DNA of 49,808 nt from positions 1-49,808 of IMG/VR virus record IMGVR_UViG_3300046675_000477; one strand, 5' to 3'. Shown one piece after another: positions 21,888 through 31,217 of this stretch. A program made the position numbers and the translations under genes. Each line of letters opens with the position of its first letter. Positions within the stretch are counted from its first letter, which is position 1. The notes under the pieces are model-generated. The model ran no database searches. It was not told where the DNA came from and saw only the letters and a program-made list of their open reading frames with translations. This stretch comes from a virus.

Positions 21888-24800
21888 TTAGTTCGCCGCG
21901 TCCGCGGCACTCTGGTCGGCATCCGGATCCTGGCCGCCGTTGGGCGCCGGCGACAACACGACGGCTATCTGCTCATCGCCAGACTCGTAGCTCACGCTGA
22001 CCGAGTCGAGCTTCTGCCACTGCACGACGTTGCGCGCCGTATTGGACGATCGCAGTGGCATCCACACACCGGGGATCAACTGCTGGAATCCGATCATCAC
22101 CCGGGGACTGAGGGTCGAGTTGTCCGGCACCCGCACGATCAGCGGGGATGGCCAGCGACCGGAGATGTTTCGCTTCGCCTGCTCGTTCAGTGCCTTCTGC
22201 ATGGCGGCAATGGCCTCGGGTGTCGCCGCATCGGGGCTGGCTGACGAGGTGTCCGCGTAGGAGGAGGCCAGCTGCTCGACCGGACCGTACGGATTGGACG
22301 GTCCGAACGGCCCGGAGTTGGTCGGCCAGTCCGGCTGTCCGACCGCCCAGCCATAGACGCCGGATCCATTGGTCACCGCCTGGAAGGTCGCCAGCTGCAT
22401 CCCGTACTCGGTCACGATCGGAGCCGCGGAGAAGTCTCCGTCCCGCAGTTCGGGGAGCCGGCCGACCGCACGGTGCGTGTCCCAGAGCAGGATGCGTCGG
22501 CCGACCGTGGTGTAGTCCAGACCGGCCGTGGCCGCTAGGTCGTCGACCTCCTCCCAGGCCGTGCGCGACCAGTCGGCCACGACTCGGGACTCGTTGGCAT
22601 CGTCGGGCCACTCCAGCGCGGTCAGGTAGCGCAGCACGTTCGGATCCCACGGCGCGAGTGCGTCGGTGATCAACAGTGCGGCACGCTTCACCACCGAGAG
22701 CAGCCCGAGGTACTGGTCCGGCTCACCTCCCGTGCCCTTCTTGATCAGTCGGTAGGCGTCGTTGTAGCCCTGCCTCATGATCCGCCGGTAGACGTAGGCC
22801 ATCACGTCCTTGGCTTCGATCTCGACGTTGTCCACGGTGTAGGTGATCCTGGTGATCGGGCCCTCCCAGACCCGCACGCCGTCACGGAAGACCACCAGCT
22901 CATGCATCCAGGACCGCAGTTGGCCGTAGAACGCGCCACAGTCGACCGAGTAGCCGGATGACGTGGCGATGCAGTTGCTGATGTCGTCCCGCAGCCTGGC
23001 GAAGGTCAGCTTCGACAATGGCTCCAGCTCACCCAGCCGCCGCGTTCCGCCCTGCTCGTAGACGAACACCCGGTAGGTGCCACAGCCGAGCTCACCCTGC
23101 ACCCGGCTGACGTCGCCGACCGGGAGCGGTCCGGCATCGGAGCCGGGCGTATCGATCCCGATGAAGGTGGCCGACCCGGACCAGCCGGACTGGTGCCCAC
23201 CGATCTGGTCGTAGGTACGGACCTGCCACTCGTAGTGGTAGCCGGCAACGAAGGTCTCGGCCGGGATCGACCAGGTGCTGCTCGACCCCGGGGCGTTCGG
23301 TGCGATGTCTCCGAGGATGATGACCCAGCTGTCGTCGTCGGAGCCGACAACCCGGTATCGCAGATCGGCCTTGGCCTGAGAGTTGTTGGCGTCTGGGTCG
23401 ACGAACTTCCAGACGAAGTCCTGGGCCTTGTGGACATCGCGGCCGGTGTCCTTGACCGGCGAAATTGGGATGGGGGGTGTCGAGACCGACGAGACATAGA
23501 ACGAGAACAGATCCGACCAGGCGCCCCACTGACCCTCGGTGTCACGGGTCTGGACCTGCCACTCGTGGAACCGATTGCCGGGGAACGTGCTCGGGTTGAA
23601 GACGTACTCGGCCGCGCTCGCCGATGGGGGCCCGGCCACCTTGGGCGCGATCTGCGGCCAGCCCGATGGATGGCTGACCGTCGACCAGGATCCGGCCGCA
23701 ACGGTCGAGCTTGCCGCTGTCCGGTAGCGCAGGTTGAAGCCGATCGCGTAATCGGCCGGATCGGGATCATTGTGGTTCCAGTGGAAGGTCGCCGACGAGA
23801 GCGTCGGCAGGGTCATCCCGGCGCCCTGGGTGTTGATCGTCAGCCCGTCGGGCTGAGCCGGCGCCTGGTCCGACCAGAAGTCGATCTGGTTGTAGCTGGT
23901 CGAGTAGAGGTTGTGCTGGTCCTGGGAGTACAGCCTGGCGTAGTAGTGGGTGTTTAGTGACAGGCCGGTGACGGTGACGGTCGCCGTCTTCCCCTTGGGG
24001 ACCAGACCGGACTTGAAGTCTCGGTAGTGGGCGAAGGACGAACCGACCGAGACCCGGACCAGGAGCCGGACCTGCTCGCCCTTGTCCGGATCGTTGACGA
24101 CGGCCGAGACATGGACGGACGAGGTCGCCTTGGTCAGCACCGTGGTGTTGGCGTCGACGCCGTTGATCTTGACACTGGACGGCGGGGTGGGTGGGAGGTT
24201 CGCCGGAGCTGGTGTGCTCCAGGTGACGATCGCCTCGCCATTGCCGGTGCCACCATTGCCCTGCGTGCTGGCAGCGCCGGTCAGGCCGCCGACGAAGTTC
24301 GAGCCACCGGCGCCACCGCCACCTGGCGCATAGCCGACCGAGGATGCCTGACCACCACCGCCAGGGTGATAGCCACCGCCACCGCCACCGCCACCATGGG
24401 ACTTCAGCGACGAGCTGGATGAGCCACCAGCACCCGCACCGGCCAGCACGGTGTCCGAGGCGTTGTGGCCATTGAACTGCGAGCCGGAGGACGATGTGCC
24501 GCCGTTGCCACCCTGGGACTGGGTGCCACCGGTGGACTGGCCCGTGGCGTTGCTGCCACCGTTTCCTCGGCCACCGGCACCACCGGTCGACGCACCACCG
24601 GGGCCACCCGCCCCACTGTCACCGGAGTCTCCACCCGCGCCACCGGCGACAGCTTTCAGCGAGCCGCTGGTCGACCCGACCCGGACATAGGTGGCACCGC
24701 CACCACCGTCGCCACCGGCCTGGCCCGTGTGCCCCGCTCCGCCGGCAGCACCACCACCGACACCACCGCCACCCGGGGTCGATCCGGAGTTCAGTCCACC

Positions 24801-24977
24801 TGAACCACCGACGTAGAAGAAGAGGTCCTGCTTGTCGTTGACCGCGAGGTTGCCGACGACCTTGCCACCCTGGTGTGAGCCGGAGCCCGCCCCGTGCAGT
24901 TCGATCTTGACGGTCTTGACACCGGTGGGGACGTTGAAGGTGTGCCAGCCGGGACCGCCGAATGTAGTGCTCGGCAT
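21888..24977 (-). CDS. Minor tail protein: Gly-rich N-terminus, FnIII domains, Gp37-like C-terminus
   Basis: 1029 aa; the ATG overlaps the upstream stop (ctgATG). Residues 1-35 (TFGGPGWHTFNVPTGVKTVK) head a Gly-rich domain to about 240 (repeated GGxGG, low complexity), then two or three fibronectin-III-like units (PPTPPSSVKINGVDANTTVL and later). From about 620 on there is a domain like that of siphovirus ReqiPepy6 Gp37-type proteins (YRVFVYEQGG, RDGVRVWEGPITRI, VEIEAKDVMAYVYRR). It probably forms the tail-tip/adhesion hub. A palindrome copy sits in the Gly-rich part. Confidence 0.85.
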   Translation of the reverse strand: MPSTTFGGPGWHTFNVPTGVKTVKIELHGAGSGSHQGGKVVGNLAVNDKQDLFFYVGGSGGLNSGSTPGGGGVGGGAAGGAGHTGQAGGDGGGGATYVRVGSTSGSLKAVAGGAGGDSGDSGAGGPGGASTGGAGGRGNGGSNATGQSTGGTQSQGGNGGTSSSGSQFNGHNASDTVLAGAGAGGSSSSSLKSHGGGGGGGGYHPGGGGQASSVGYAPGGGGAGGSNFVGGLTGAASTQGNGGTGNGEAIVTWSTPAPANLPPTPPSSVKINGVDANTTVLTKATSSVHVSAVVNDPDKGEQVRLLVRVSVGSSFAHYRDFKSGLVPKGKTATVTVTGLSLNTHYYARLYSQDQHNLYSTSYNQIDFWSDQAPAQPDGLTINTQGAGMTLPTLSSATFHWNHNDPDPADYAIGFNLRYRTAASSTVAAGSWSTVSHPSGWPQIAPKVAGPPSASAAEYVFNPSTFPGNRFHEWQVQTRDTEGQWGAWSDLFSFYVSSVSTPPIPISPVKDTGRDVHKAQDFVWKFVDPDANNSQAKADLRYRVVGSDDDSWVIILGDIAPNAPGSSSTWSIPAETFVAGYHYEWQVRTYDQIGGHQSGWSGSATFIGIDTPGSDAGPLPVGDVSRVQGELGCGTYRVFVYEQGGTRRLGELEPLSKLTFARLRDDISNCIATSSGYSVDCGAFYGQLRSWMHELVVFRDGVRVWEGPITRITYTVDNVEIEAKDVMAYVYRRIMRQGYNDAYRLIKKGTGGEPDQYLGLLSVVKRAALLITDALAPWDPNVLRYLTALEWPDDANESRVVADWSRTAWEEVDDLAATAGLDYTTVGRRILLWDTHRAVGRLPELRDGDFSAAPIVTEYGMQLATFQAVTNGSGVYGWAVGQPDWPTNSGPFGPSNPYGPVEQLASSYADTSSASPDAATPEAIAAMQKALNEQAKRNISGRWPSPLIVRVPDNSTLSPRVMIGFQQLIPGVWMPLRSSNTARNVVQWQKLDSVSVSYESGDEQIAVVLSPAPNGGQDPDADQSAADAAN
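24790..24804. repeat. TTCAGTC palindrome copy 21
   Basis: TTCAGTCCACCTGAA, two central changes, inside the Gly-rich part of the 21888-24977 gene; arms intact. Confidence 0.72.
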
Positions 24978-26281
24978 CAGCCCACCCGAGGCACCAGGGA
25001 TAGGTCGACGATCGGCACGGTGTCGTGCTGTGGGGTGTCGACGGTGACCACGTAACCGAAGCCGCAGGACAGCTCGGGCCACTCGAACGGGTTGCCGGTC
25101 GAGTCGGAGATGATGGCGTCGGCACGGCGACGGCCCTGCCCAGGAGCGTCCATGTAGACCAACTTGTCCGTACCGTCGATGACCAGCGTCGAGGACGGTG
25201 GCATGTAGGTGATTACTAGATCGCCGCAGTAGTTGCATGGATCGCTGGACGGGTTACCGGTGTCGAAGACGTCGGCGTAGAAGCGGATCCGGGTGTTGCG
25301 GATCTCCTTGGAGCCGGTGGTCAGGGTGAGGATCGGCACCACGTCGCCCCACAACGGCACCGCTCCGCGGGGGATGACGAAGTTCCGCCGCAGGTAGTTG
25401 ACCGGGAAGTTGAAGCACGTCGGCATGGGGCTCGGGACACCCGGCGGTGGCACGAGCAGCGAGCAGGTCGGGTCGTAGACCGGTGTGTAGCTGACGACCG
25501 GACAGGCCGGCTCGGTCTGCACGAAGCCGTCGTCGTCGAAGCCGCCACCATCGGGAGTGACGCCACCGACGTACGGGTTGTTCACAGCCGGATCCAGGAA
25601 GCCCGCGATCAACGGGTACTCGGCACCGAACTCGATCGGGTTCGCCGCCGTCATCGTCCAGGTGACCGTCCAGGCCCGGCCGCCATCCATGAGCTGGGTC
25701 TTCGCCGTGACGTTCGGGCCCACCGTGGTGGTCACGTTGTGCAGGCTGTGGCCATAGCGAAGGTTGCAGTCGTCCGGAGTGTCGGAGTCGCACTTGCATG
25801 GCGGACAGGCAAGGAAGCACAGCTCACCGCCGGAGCAGTTGCCGAACGCCTTGCCGAAGCACGGGCCGCCACCGAGCACGACCCTGAGCCAGTGCATCCC
25901 GTACATCACCGCGCACTCACTGGCCCCGATCAGCAGCGCGCTGAACACCACGGCCCGGGTCTTGCGCCGGCGCCGACCGACGTACCCACCGTCGAGCGTC
26001 GACTCGGTGACGTTGGCCTCGTAGGTCGAGTCCTCGATGCCCGTAACGTCCAGCGGGTACACACCGTAGAAGTCGTAGGAGTCCAGGTTGCCGGGATCGG
26101 CCCATGGCGCGTCGTCCTGGAGCGGGCTGGAGTACGGAGGATCCTCCAGCAGCCAGTTCAGCTCGGGCTGGTTATAGACGGGCCGAAACCAGCCGGCGCC
26201 CATATGACGGGCGTACGCCTCCGTCCGGGTCGAATTAATGATTTCGGTCCCAGCGAAGCTGAAATAACCAGGCCACGCCAT
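24977..26281 (-). CDS. Minor tail protein, Cys-rich
   Basis: 434 aa. First gene after the tape measure, where the distal tail protein normally lies. Residues 125-175 contain a dense Cys group (GPCFGKAFGNCSGGELCF, CPPCKCD, DDCN), unusual for a virion protein. The flanks are strand-rich (WTVTWTMTAANPIEFGAEY, LVIDGTDKLVYM), fitting a distal tail/Dit-like role. RRRRKTRAVV near 105 is a basic patch. The exact tail position is inferred from gene order. Confidence 0.8.
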   Translation of the reverse strand: MAWPGYFSFAGTEIINSTRTEAYARHMGAGWFRPVYNQPELNWLLEDPPYSSPLQDDAPWADPGNLDSYDFYGVYPLDVTGIEDSTYEANVTESTLDGGYVGRRRRKTRAVVFSALLIGASECAVMYGMHWLRVVLGGGPCFGKAFGNCSGGELCFLACPPCKCDSDTPDDCNLRYGHSLHNVTTTVGPNVTAKTQLMDGGRAWTVTWTMTAANPIEFGAEYPLIAGFLDPAVNNPYVGGVTPDGGGFDDDGFVQTEPACPVVSYTPVYDPTCSLLVPPPGVPSPMPTCFNFPVNYLRRNFVIPRGAVPLWGDVVPILTLTTGSKEIRNTRIRFYADVFDTGNPSSDPCNYCGDLVITYMPPSSTLVIDGTDKLVYMDAPGQGRRRADAIISDSTGNPFEWPELSCGFGYVVTVDTPQHDTVPIVDLSLVPRVG

Positions 26282-26292
26282 GCTGTCCTCCC

Positions 26293-26307
26293 TTCAGTCC
26301 GACTGAA
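26293..26307. repeat. TTCAGTC palindrome copy 22
   Basis: TTCAGTCCGACTGAA, exact, in the 29-base gap between the tape measure stop and the next gene. Confidence 0.92.
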
Positions 26308-26310
26308 TCT

Positions 26311-29300
26311 CTAGATGTAGGCAACCGAAGCCATCCGAGCAATGACCTCGGATGCTACGGCTCGCGGGTCCTGTGTCGGCGTGATCACCGTGATGCCGCC
26401 GACGTCGATGGTCTTCCCGGTGTTGGCCACCTGACCGCTGCCGACGAACATCCCCTGGGCGATGGCCGAGAGTGCGCGCACGGCCGGATCCACCTGGGAC
26501 AGCGGGCGAGCCAGGGGGACAACGGCTTCTGGCCCCGCCTCTCCGATCAGAGCCTGGGTCGGACCCATCACGACGCCACCGCTCGCCAGACCCATCCGAT
26601 GCTTCAGCTCGGACAGGGTCGGCAGGGAGACGGTCGGAACGATGGTGCCGATGGCATTTGCGATCCGGCTGCCAAGGCCGGAGAAGGCGTTCACGATGTC
26701 GTTGGCGACACCACTCGCCGCCGTTCCGACGCCGGAGGCCCAGGTCCTGAACTGAGACACGAGATTGCCAGCCCCTCTGACGATGTCGCTCGCCAGGCCG
26801 CTGAAGGCGCTGACGACCTGGCGGACGATGCCCCGGGCGGCCCCGGGCAGACCGGCCACCCAGCGACCGAATGAGGAGATCAGGCTGCCTGCGGCATTGA
26901 TGGCTCTGCCGGCCATGCCGACGAAGGCAGACACGATGTTCTGCGCCAGGCTGCGAGCCCGGCCAGGGAGCGCGGCGATCCAGGACCCGAACTGGCCAGC
27001 AAGGTTGCCGGCCGCAGTGATGATCCTCCCCGCCAGGCCGACGAAGCCGGAGGCGATCTGAACGGCAAGCGCCCTGATCTGTCCGGGAAGACCGGAGATC
27101 CAGGCACGGAACTGGCCGATGAGGTCGCCGGCCGCAGCGATGATCCTGGGTGCGAGGCCGACGAAGACGCCGATGACATCGGCGATGGCTCGCAGTGCGG
27201 CGCCCGGCAGGTCGGCCAGCCACTGGGTGAAGCTGCCGATGATGTCGCCGGCTGCGGTGATGATCCTTCCGGCCAGACCGATGAAGCCGACGATGATCTG
27301 GCCGACGGTGGTGATCACGGCCACTGGGAGACCGGCCAGCCAGGTGCCGAACTGTCCGGCAAGGTCACCGGCAGCGGTGATGATCTTGCCCGGTAGCCCG
27401 ACGAAGAAGCTGATGATCTGGGTGATGACCCCTGGAATGGCGGAGACGATCCCACTGATCCAGGTGGTGAAGGCGTCGACCAGGCTGCCGGCCGCGGTGA
27501 TGATCTTGACGCCGAGCCCGGTGAAGAAGCCGACGATCTGGCTGATGAGCCCGGGGATCTGTGCGATGCCGCTGGAGATCCAGGAGTCGAGCATCATGCC
27601 GAAGTCACCCAGGGCCGACAGGACCTGAGGCCCGACGTCATGGAAGGCGTTGACAAGCAGGCTCGGGATGGGCGCGATCGTCTGGACAACGGGATTCGCA
27701 GCCGCGGTCTGAGCGGCTCCTCCGATGTCGCCCTTGCCGATCTGGGTCGCGATCTTGTCCCCGACCTTCCCCAGGTTGTCGACGGTGGCGAGGGTCTTCT
27801 GCTGCATCTGGTCGACCCACCCGACCGCCTTCGACAGGAAGTCGAGCAGCGCGGCGGAGTGGTCGAGGATCCAGAACAGGATGGTTCTGTTGAGTGGCGT
27901 GTCGAGGGCGGCGATGAACTCGCCAGCCGCAATGACGATCTTGCCAAGTTCGCCAGCCAGCTTCTCGGCGTCCTGGAACCACTGGTCGATGATCTTGGCA
28001 TTCTTCGGATCAGACAGCCACTTGTGCAGCTCCTCGGCTGAACTGGCAAGTCCAGTGATGATGTTGTCGCCGTGCTTCTTCCCGGCACCGAACAGGTCAC
28101 CGAGTACCAGAGCAACGTCCTTGATCAGTCGCCAGACTTTCTGGGCCGAGTCCCAAGCGTCGTTGAAGAACTTGGCTAGGCCGGACTTCTTGCCGCCCTT
28201 GCTGAAGTTGTCCAGCCTCTTGGCTATGTCATCGAGCCCACCCAGGAACGCCTTGATGAACGGCCCGGCATCAATGAAGGCATTCCCCAGGAAGTCGGCG
28301 AGATGGCCAGCGATGTCGCCAAGAGTCTGGACCATCGGACCGAGCATCTTGGAGATGTCCTGCATCATCTTCTGGAAACCCTTGGTCTGGGTCGCCTTCT
28401 CGAACGCCTTGATGATGCTACCGAGGGCGGTCGCAACAGCCAGGATGACAGGCTTGACAGCGTTCAGCAGTGACCGGAGGGTATTGAGCTGGGCCTGCTT
28501 GTCCTTGCCGAACATGTCCCGCTGGATGGAACTCTGGAGCTTGTCCCAGTCCTTCTTGAAATCTATGAGATCCGACCCCTTACTCATCAGCCCGGACAGG
28601 CCGATGGCAGCTACAGCCAGAGCAGCGCCGAAGGGAATCAGGGCACCGCCAACGGCAGCAAGGGCGCCGACGAGGGCGAAGCCGATAGCTCCAGCCAGTG
28701 CCAGGATCGCTCCGGCCAGGAGGGAGACAGCGGCGGCAGCGACACCCAGGATGAACACGAACCCGTTGACGGCGACAACCATGCCGCCAGCCGCTATGGC
28801 CAGACCTACTACCCCTTCGGAAGCGAAGCCACCGATGGCCTGGATGAGTCCACCGATGGACTTCTGGCCGTTGCTGCTGGCGTCCTTCCATGCCTGGTTG
28901 AAGTCAGCAAAGAAGCCCATGATCGCGTCACGGGCCTTGGGTAGTGCATCTGTGATCGACGCAAACAGGTGTGGTCCGACGGATACGAAGGATCCAAAGA
29001 AGTTCAGAAAGTTGTTTCGGCTGCCCTTGCCGAATGCCTTACCAATGCCATCGGCAATACTGTGGAGACGACCAGAGATCCCTGAACCACTCTTTTTGAT
29101 GTCCGCCTCGGCTCGGGCGACATCCCGTCGAAGATTTTGGAATCTCACACCCAGGGAGTCGAGAGACTGGGCTCCACTCTCGACATCCTTCTTGATGTTG
29201 TCGAACATCTTACCGCCGATGTCCTTGCCGAAGCCCTCCTGCATCTTCTTGCGGAAACCATCGGTGAAGATTTTGCCGATGTCCTCACCATCGGCATTGA

Positions 29301-29535
29301 ATTTGGAAGCCCCGGCGTGAAAGTCCTTCTCGATGGCATCAGCGAGAGTGCCATCCCTCTTGCTGCCCTTGACCCATCCCTCCTGGAACGACTTGTGGCT
29401 CTCGTTGCCAACACGCTCACTGGCGGTCTTGACGGCTGGCTCACTCGCCCTGATCTGCCGCTCAAGGTCCTTGCTGAAACCACGACCATCGGCCTTGACG
29501 ATGACCTCGGCTTCGCCAATCGTTTCCTTGGGCAT
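26311..29535 (-). CDS. Tail tape measure protein
   Basis: 1074 aa, longest gene after the tail chaperones. The N-terminal 190 residues are charged and helical; hydrophobic, Ala/Gly-rich membrane-like segments occupy about 205-310. A long region from about 640 to 960 consists of repeats of about 32 residues built on GLAGRIITAAGDLxGQF and WLAGLPG. The protein sets tail length and helps DNA pass the membrane. The periodic Trp/Ile spacing of the repeats is typical of tape measures. Confidence 0.95.
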   Translation of the reverse strand: MPKETIGEAEVIVKADGRGFSKDLERQIRASEPAVKTASERVGNESHKSFQEGWVKGSKRDGTLADAIEKDFHAGASKFNADGEDIGKIFTDGFRKKMQEGFGKDIGGKMFDNIKKDVESGAQSLDSLGVRFQNLRRDVARAEADIKKSGSGISGRLHSIADGIGKAFGKGSRNNFLNFFGSFVSVGPHLFASITDALPKARDAIMGFFADFNQAWKDASSNGQKSIGGLIQAIGGFASEGVVGLAIAAGGMVVAVNGFVFILGVAAAAVSLLAGAILALAGAIGFALVGALAAVGGALIPFGAALAVAAIGLSGLMSKGSDLIDFKKDWDKLQSSIQRDMFGKDKQAQLNTLRSLLNAVKPVILAVATALGSIIKAFEKATQTKGFQKMMQDISKMLGPMVQTLGDIAGHLADFLGNAFIDAGPFIKAFLGGLDDIAKRLDNFSKGGKKSGLAKFFNDAWDSAQKVWRLIKDVALVLGDLFGAGKKHGDNIITGLASSAEELHKWLSDPKNAKIIDQWFQDAEKLAGELGKIVIAAGEFIAALDTPLNRTILFWILDHSAALLDFLSKAVGWVDQMQQKTLATVDNLGKVGDKIATQIGKGDIGGAAQTAAANPVVQTIAPIPSLLVNAFHDVGPQVLSALGDFGMMLDSWISSGIAQIPGLISQIVGFFTGLGVKIITAAGSLVDAFTTWISGIVSAIPGVITQIISFFVGLPGKIITAAGDLAGQFGTWLAGLPVAVITTVGQIIVGFIGLAGRIITAAGDIIGSFTQWLADLPGAALRAIADVIGVFVGLAPRIIAAAGDLIGQFRAWISGLPGQIRALAVQIASGFVGLAGRIITAAGNLAGQFGSWIAALPGRARSLAQNIVSAFVGMAGRAINAAGSLISSFGRWVAGLPGAARGIVRQVVSAFSGLASDIVRGAGNLVSQFRTWASGVGTAASGVANDIVNAFSGLGSRIANAIGTIVPTVSLPTLSELKHRMGLASGGVVMGPTQALIGEAGPEAVVPLARPLSQVDPAVRALSAIAQGMFVGSGQVANTGKTIDVGGITVITPTQDPRAVASEVIARMASVAYI

Positions 29536-29537
29536 GG

Positions 29538-29858
29538 CTAACCCCCGCTCCTGGCGGAGTGCGCTGCCATCGCGGCCATGAAGTCAGCGCCCTCGGACTC
29601 GATCTGCATCTGGGTCGGGGCAGCGTTCTCGTGGCCGGGGAGTGGCTCAGCCAGCTGTGTCAGCCACATCTCCAGCTTGTCCTCTGGTACTCGTTCGACG
29701 CACCACCCGTAGACCAGGTTCATGAAGCGGTGCGGCGGTTGATTGATTACGTCGATGCTGAAGTAAGCACTGTCGATTTCCGCCCACCGTTCCGCCGCGA
29801 TGACGTAGAGACGGAGGGCGACTGGGTAGGGCGGCCGCCCCACTCCTCGACCATCCAC
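29538..29858 (-). CDS. Tail assembly chaperone, frameshift (downstream) part
   Basis: Open frame overlapping the end of the gene at 29747-30142 in the -1 frame. The real product is probably the fusion made by -1 frameshift rather than a separate protein from GTG 29858. Contributes ALRLYVIAAERWAEIDSAYF and an Ala/Met-rich helical tail. Such G/GT-type fusions guide tail-tube polymerisation around the tape measure. Confidence 0.8.
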   Translation of the reverse strand: MDGRGVGRPPYPVALRLYVIAAERWAEIDSAYFSIDVINQPPHRFMNLVYGWCVERVPEDKLEMWLTQLAEPLPGHENAAPTQMQIESEGADFMAAMAAHSARSGG

Positions 29859-30142
29859 TCCATGATCTCGACGATCGTCTTGGTCGCGATGACCTCGTCC
29901 CTCTTCTCCATCCTGTCCACGACGTAGCGCCGGCTCGGCTCGTCCAGGACGGCGAGGAAGAACTCCATCACTCCGGCGTACTGGCTGGCCTGGCTGGCGT
30001 GCCTTCCCATCGCCATCATCAGCAGGGCGAACTGGCCCTCGGTCGGCTTGTAGGCCCGTAACTCCTCCCCGTCCAAGACGAAGACGAGATCGGGCTCGTC
30101 CTCTCCGGCCGCGACTTCCGCGGCCGTGGTGAATTCCTTCAC
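29747..30142 (-). CDS. Tail assembly chaperone, upstream part
   Basis: 131 aa, GTG start after AGGGAGCAACC. Acidic N-terminal domain (LVFVLDGEELRAYKPTEGQF) and helices (SQYAGVMEFFLAVLDEPSRR), with the typical length and place before the tape measure. After EEWGGRP its frame degrades into Ser/Thr/Arg-rich residues, while the -1 frame continues with good sequence, so the slip lies at or before 29,850. No textbook slippery heptamer is visible; GGGGCGG is a candidate. Confidence 0.88.
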   Translation of the reverse strand: MKEFTTAAEVAAGEDEPDLVFVLDGEELRAYKPTEGQFALLMMAMGRHASQASQYAGVMEFFLAVLDEPSRRYVVDRMEKRDEVIATKTIVEIMEWMVEEWGGRPTQSPSVSTSSRRNGGRKSTVLTSAST

Positions 30143-30178
30143 GGTTGCTCCCTTCGGTCGCCCTGAGCCTAGGGGGGC

Positions 30179-30193
30179 TTCAGTCCGACTGAA
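30179..30193. repeat. TTCAGTC palindrome copy 23
   Basis: TTCAGTCCGACTGAA, exact, directly adjacent to the hairpin at 30194-30215 in the gap upstream of the tail chaperone. Confidence 0.92.
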
Positions 30194-30215
30194 ACTCCCT
30201 GATGATCAGGGGAGT
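30194..30215 (-). terminator. Hairpin abutting a palindrome copy
   Basis: ACTCCCTGAT (30194-30203) pairs with ATCAGGGGAGT (30205-30215) with one bulge, on the minus strand directly after the stop of the 30215 gene and followed by TTT. It may reduce transcription into the tail chaperone genes. Confidence 0.5.
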
Positions 30216-30730
30216 CAGAACGGACACGGACCGATCGCCGGATAAGTGGCCGCCGTGGCAAACCAGGCTTCCCGGAAGAAGTTGTTCTCCCGTTGGCCAT
30301 GCACCCGGAACGCGCGGTGCGTCTCCCTGCCCTGGCTCTTGCCGACGGCCAGTGTTGTGCCTGGCCTGGCCTTCAGTCGACCAGTCTCTGGGTCACGCAC
30401 CAGCCGTCGCTCCAACGGCGCATTGCGCAGCGCGTAGCCCAGGTGGGTGTAGATGTAGCCGGTGCCGTCGTAAGCCGTACCGTGCAGCACGAACATGGTG
30501 TGGTTGGCTGTTGAGCCGATCCGGCCCTCGAGAATCTTCAGCGCAGCCCGCCGCTGCGAGGTCCTGATCCCGGCCCTCAGCTTGCCCGTCCGAATCGGGG
30601 CATGGGCTCGGGCCTCGCGACCGAACCGCCTCGTCACCTTGCCGACCCAGCGATCGACAACTCCACCGCCTGTGTACATGCGCTCGTCGAAGATGGTCAC
30701 CCGACTGTAGACGCCGACCTTCCAGGCCAT
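30215..30730 (-). CDS. HK97 gp10-like tail completion/neck protein
   Basis: 171 aa. Basic protein with RVTIFDERMYTGGGVVDRW, ARAHAPIRTGKLRAGIRTSQ and FVLHGTAYDGTGYIY: the APxRTGxLRxxI phrase is typical of gp10-like minor tail/neck proteins. Position just before the chaperones fits. It connects head and tail during assembly. Confidence 0.82.
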   Translation of the reverse strand: MAWKVGVYSRVTIFDERMYTGGGVVDRWVGKVTRRFGREARAHAPIRTGKLRAGIRTSQRRAALKILEGRIGSTANHTMFVLHGTAYDGTGYIYTHLGYALRNAPLERRLVRDPETGRLKARPGTTLAVGKSQGRETHRAFRVHGQRENNFFREAWFATAATYPAIGPCPF

Positions 30731-30731
30731 C

Positions 30732-31217
30732 TCAGGTCACCAGGATCGAGACCGTGAGGCCCCCACCAACCAGTCCACCCTCGGGACCGACCGGGGTGTA
30801 GGCGGTGATCATGTAGTCCTTGGACTGCCGACAACAGGACACGGCCCGCCACATCGCCAGCATGTCCGCCACCTGCAGCTGCGTCCCGTTCTGCAGTTCC
30901 GGCACCCCGACATCCTCGGACTCGATGCAGCGCAGGACACCGAGCTCGACCTCGACGCCGACGCTGGAGGAACAGTTGCCCGCCTGGGTGTCGGGTACGC
31001 CGATGATCACCGATGGATAGGCGCTGACTAGCCGCACCCACGCCTGGCCGCACCCATTCGCGCAGTCACCCACCATGTCCGGTATCACCAACGCGCCGGG
31101 CACCACACTGCACGCGCACACGGCGGGCAGCCCATCGGTCTCGATCTGCGCGCACAGGCACGTCGCCAGCTCGTCAAGCAGCGTGTAGATCTTGTTGTCC
31201 GGGATCGTCACTGTCAT
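30732..31217 (-). CDS. Head-tail connector or tail terminator
   Basis: 161 aa; ATG overlaps the stop of the upstream gene (ATGA). MTVTIPDNKIYTLLDELATC is followed by a strand-rich body with many Cys (CLC, CAC, CANGC, CC). Small proteins in this position join the tube to the connector. The exact role (stopper or terminator) is inferred from gene order only. Confidence 0.75.
   Translation of the reverse strand: MTVTIPDNKIYTLLDELATCLCAQIETDGLPAVCACSVVPGALVIPDMVGDCANGCGQAWVRLVSAYPSVIIGVPDTQAGNCSSSVGVEVELGVLRCIESEDVGVPELQNGTQLQVADMLAMWRAVSCCRQSKDYMITAYTPVGPEGGLVGGGLTVSILVT

Noticed and set aside
27725-29320. 531-residue open frame on the + strand
   Set aside because: It is antisense to the tape measure gene; composition follows the sense codon bias and the product is low-complexity Ser/Pro/Ala/Met-rich.
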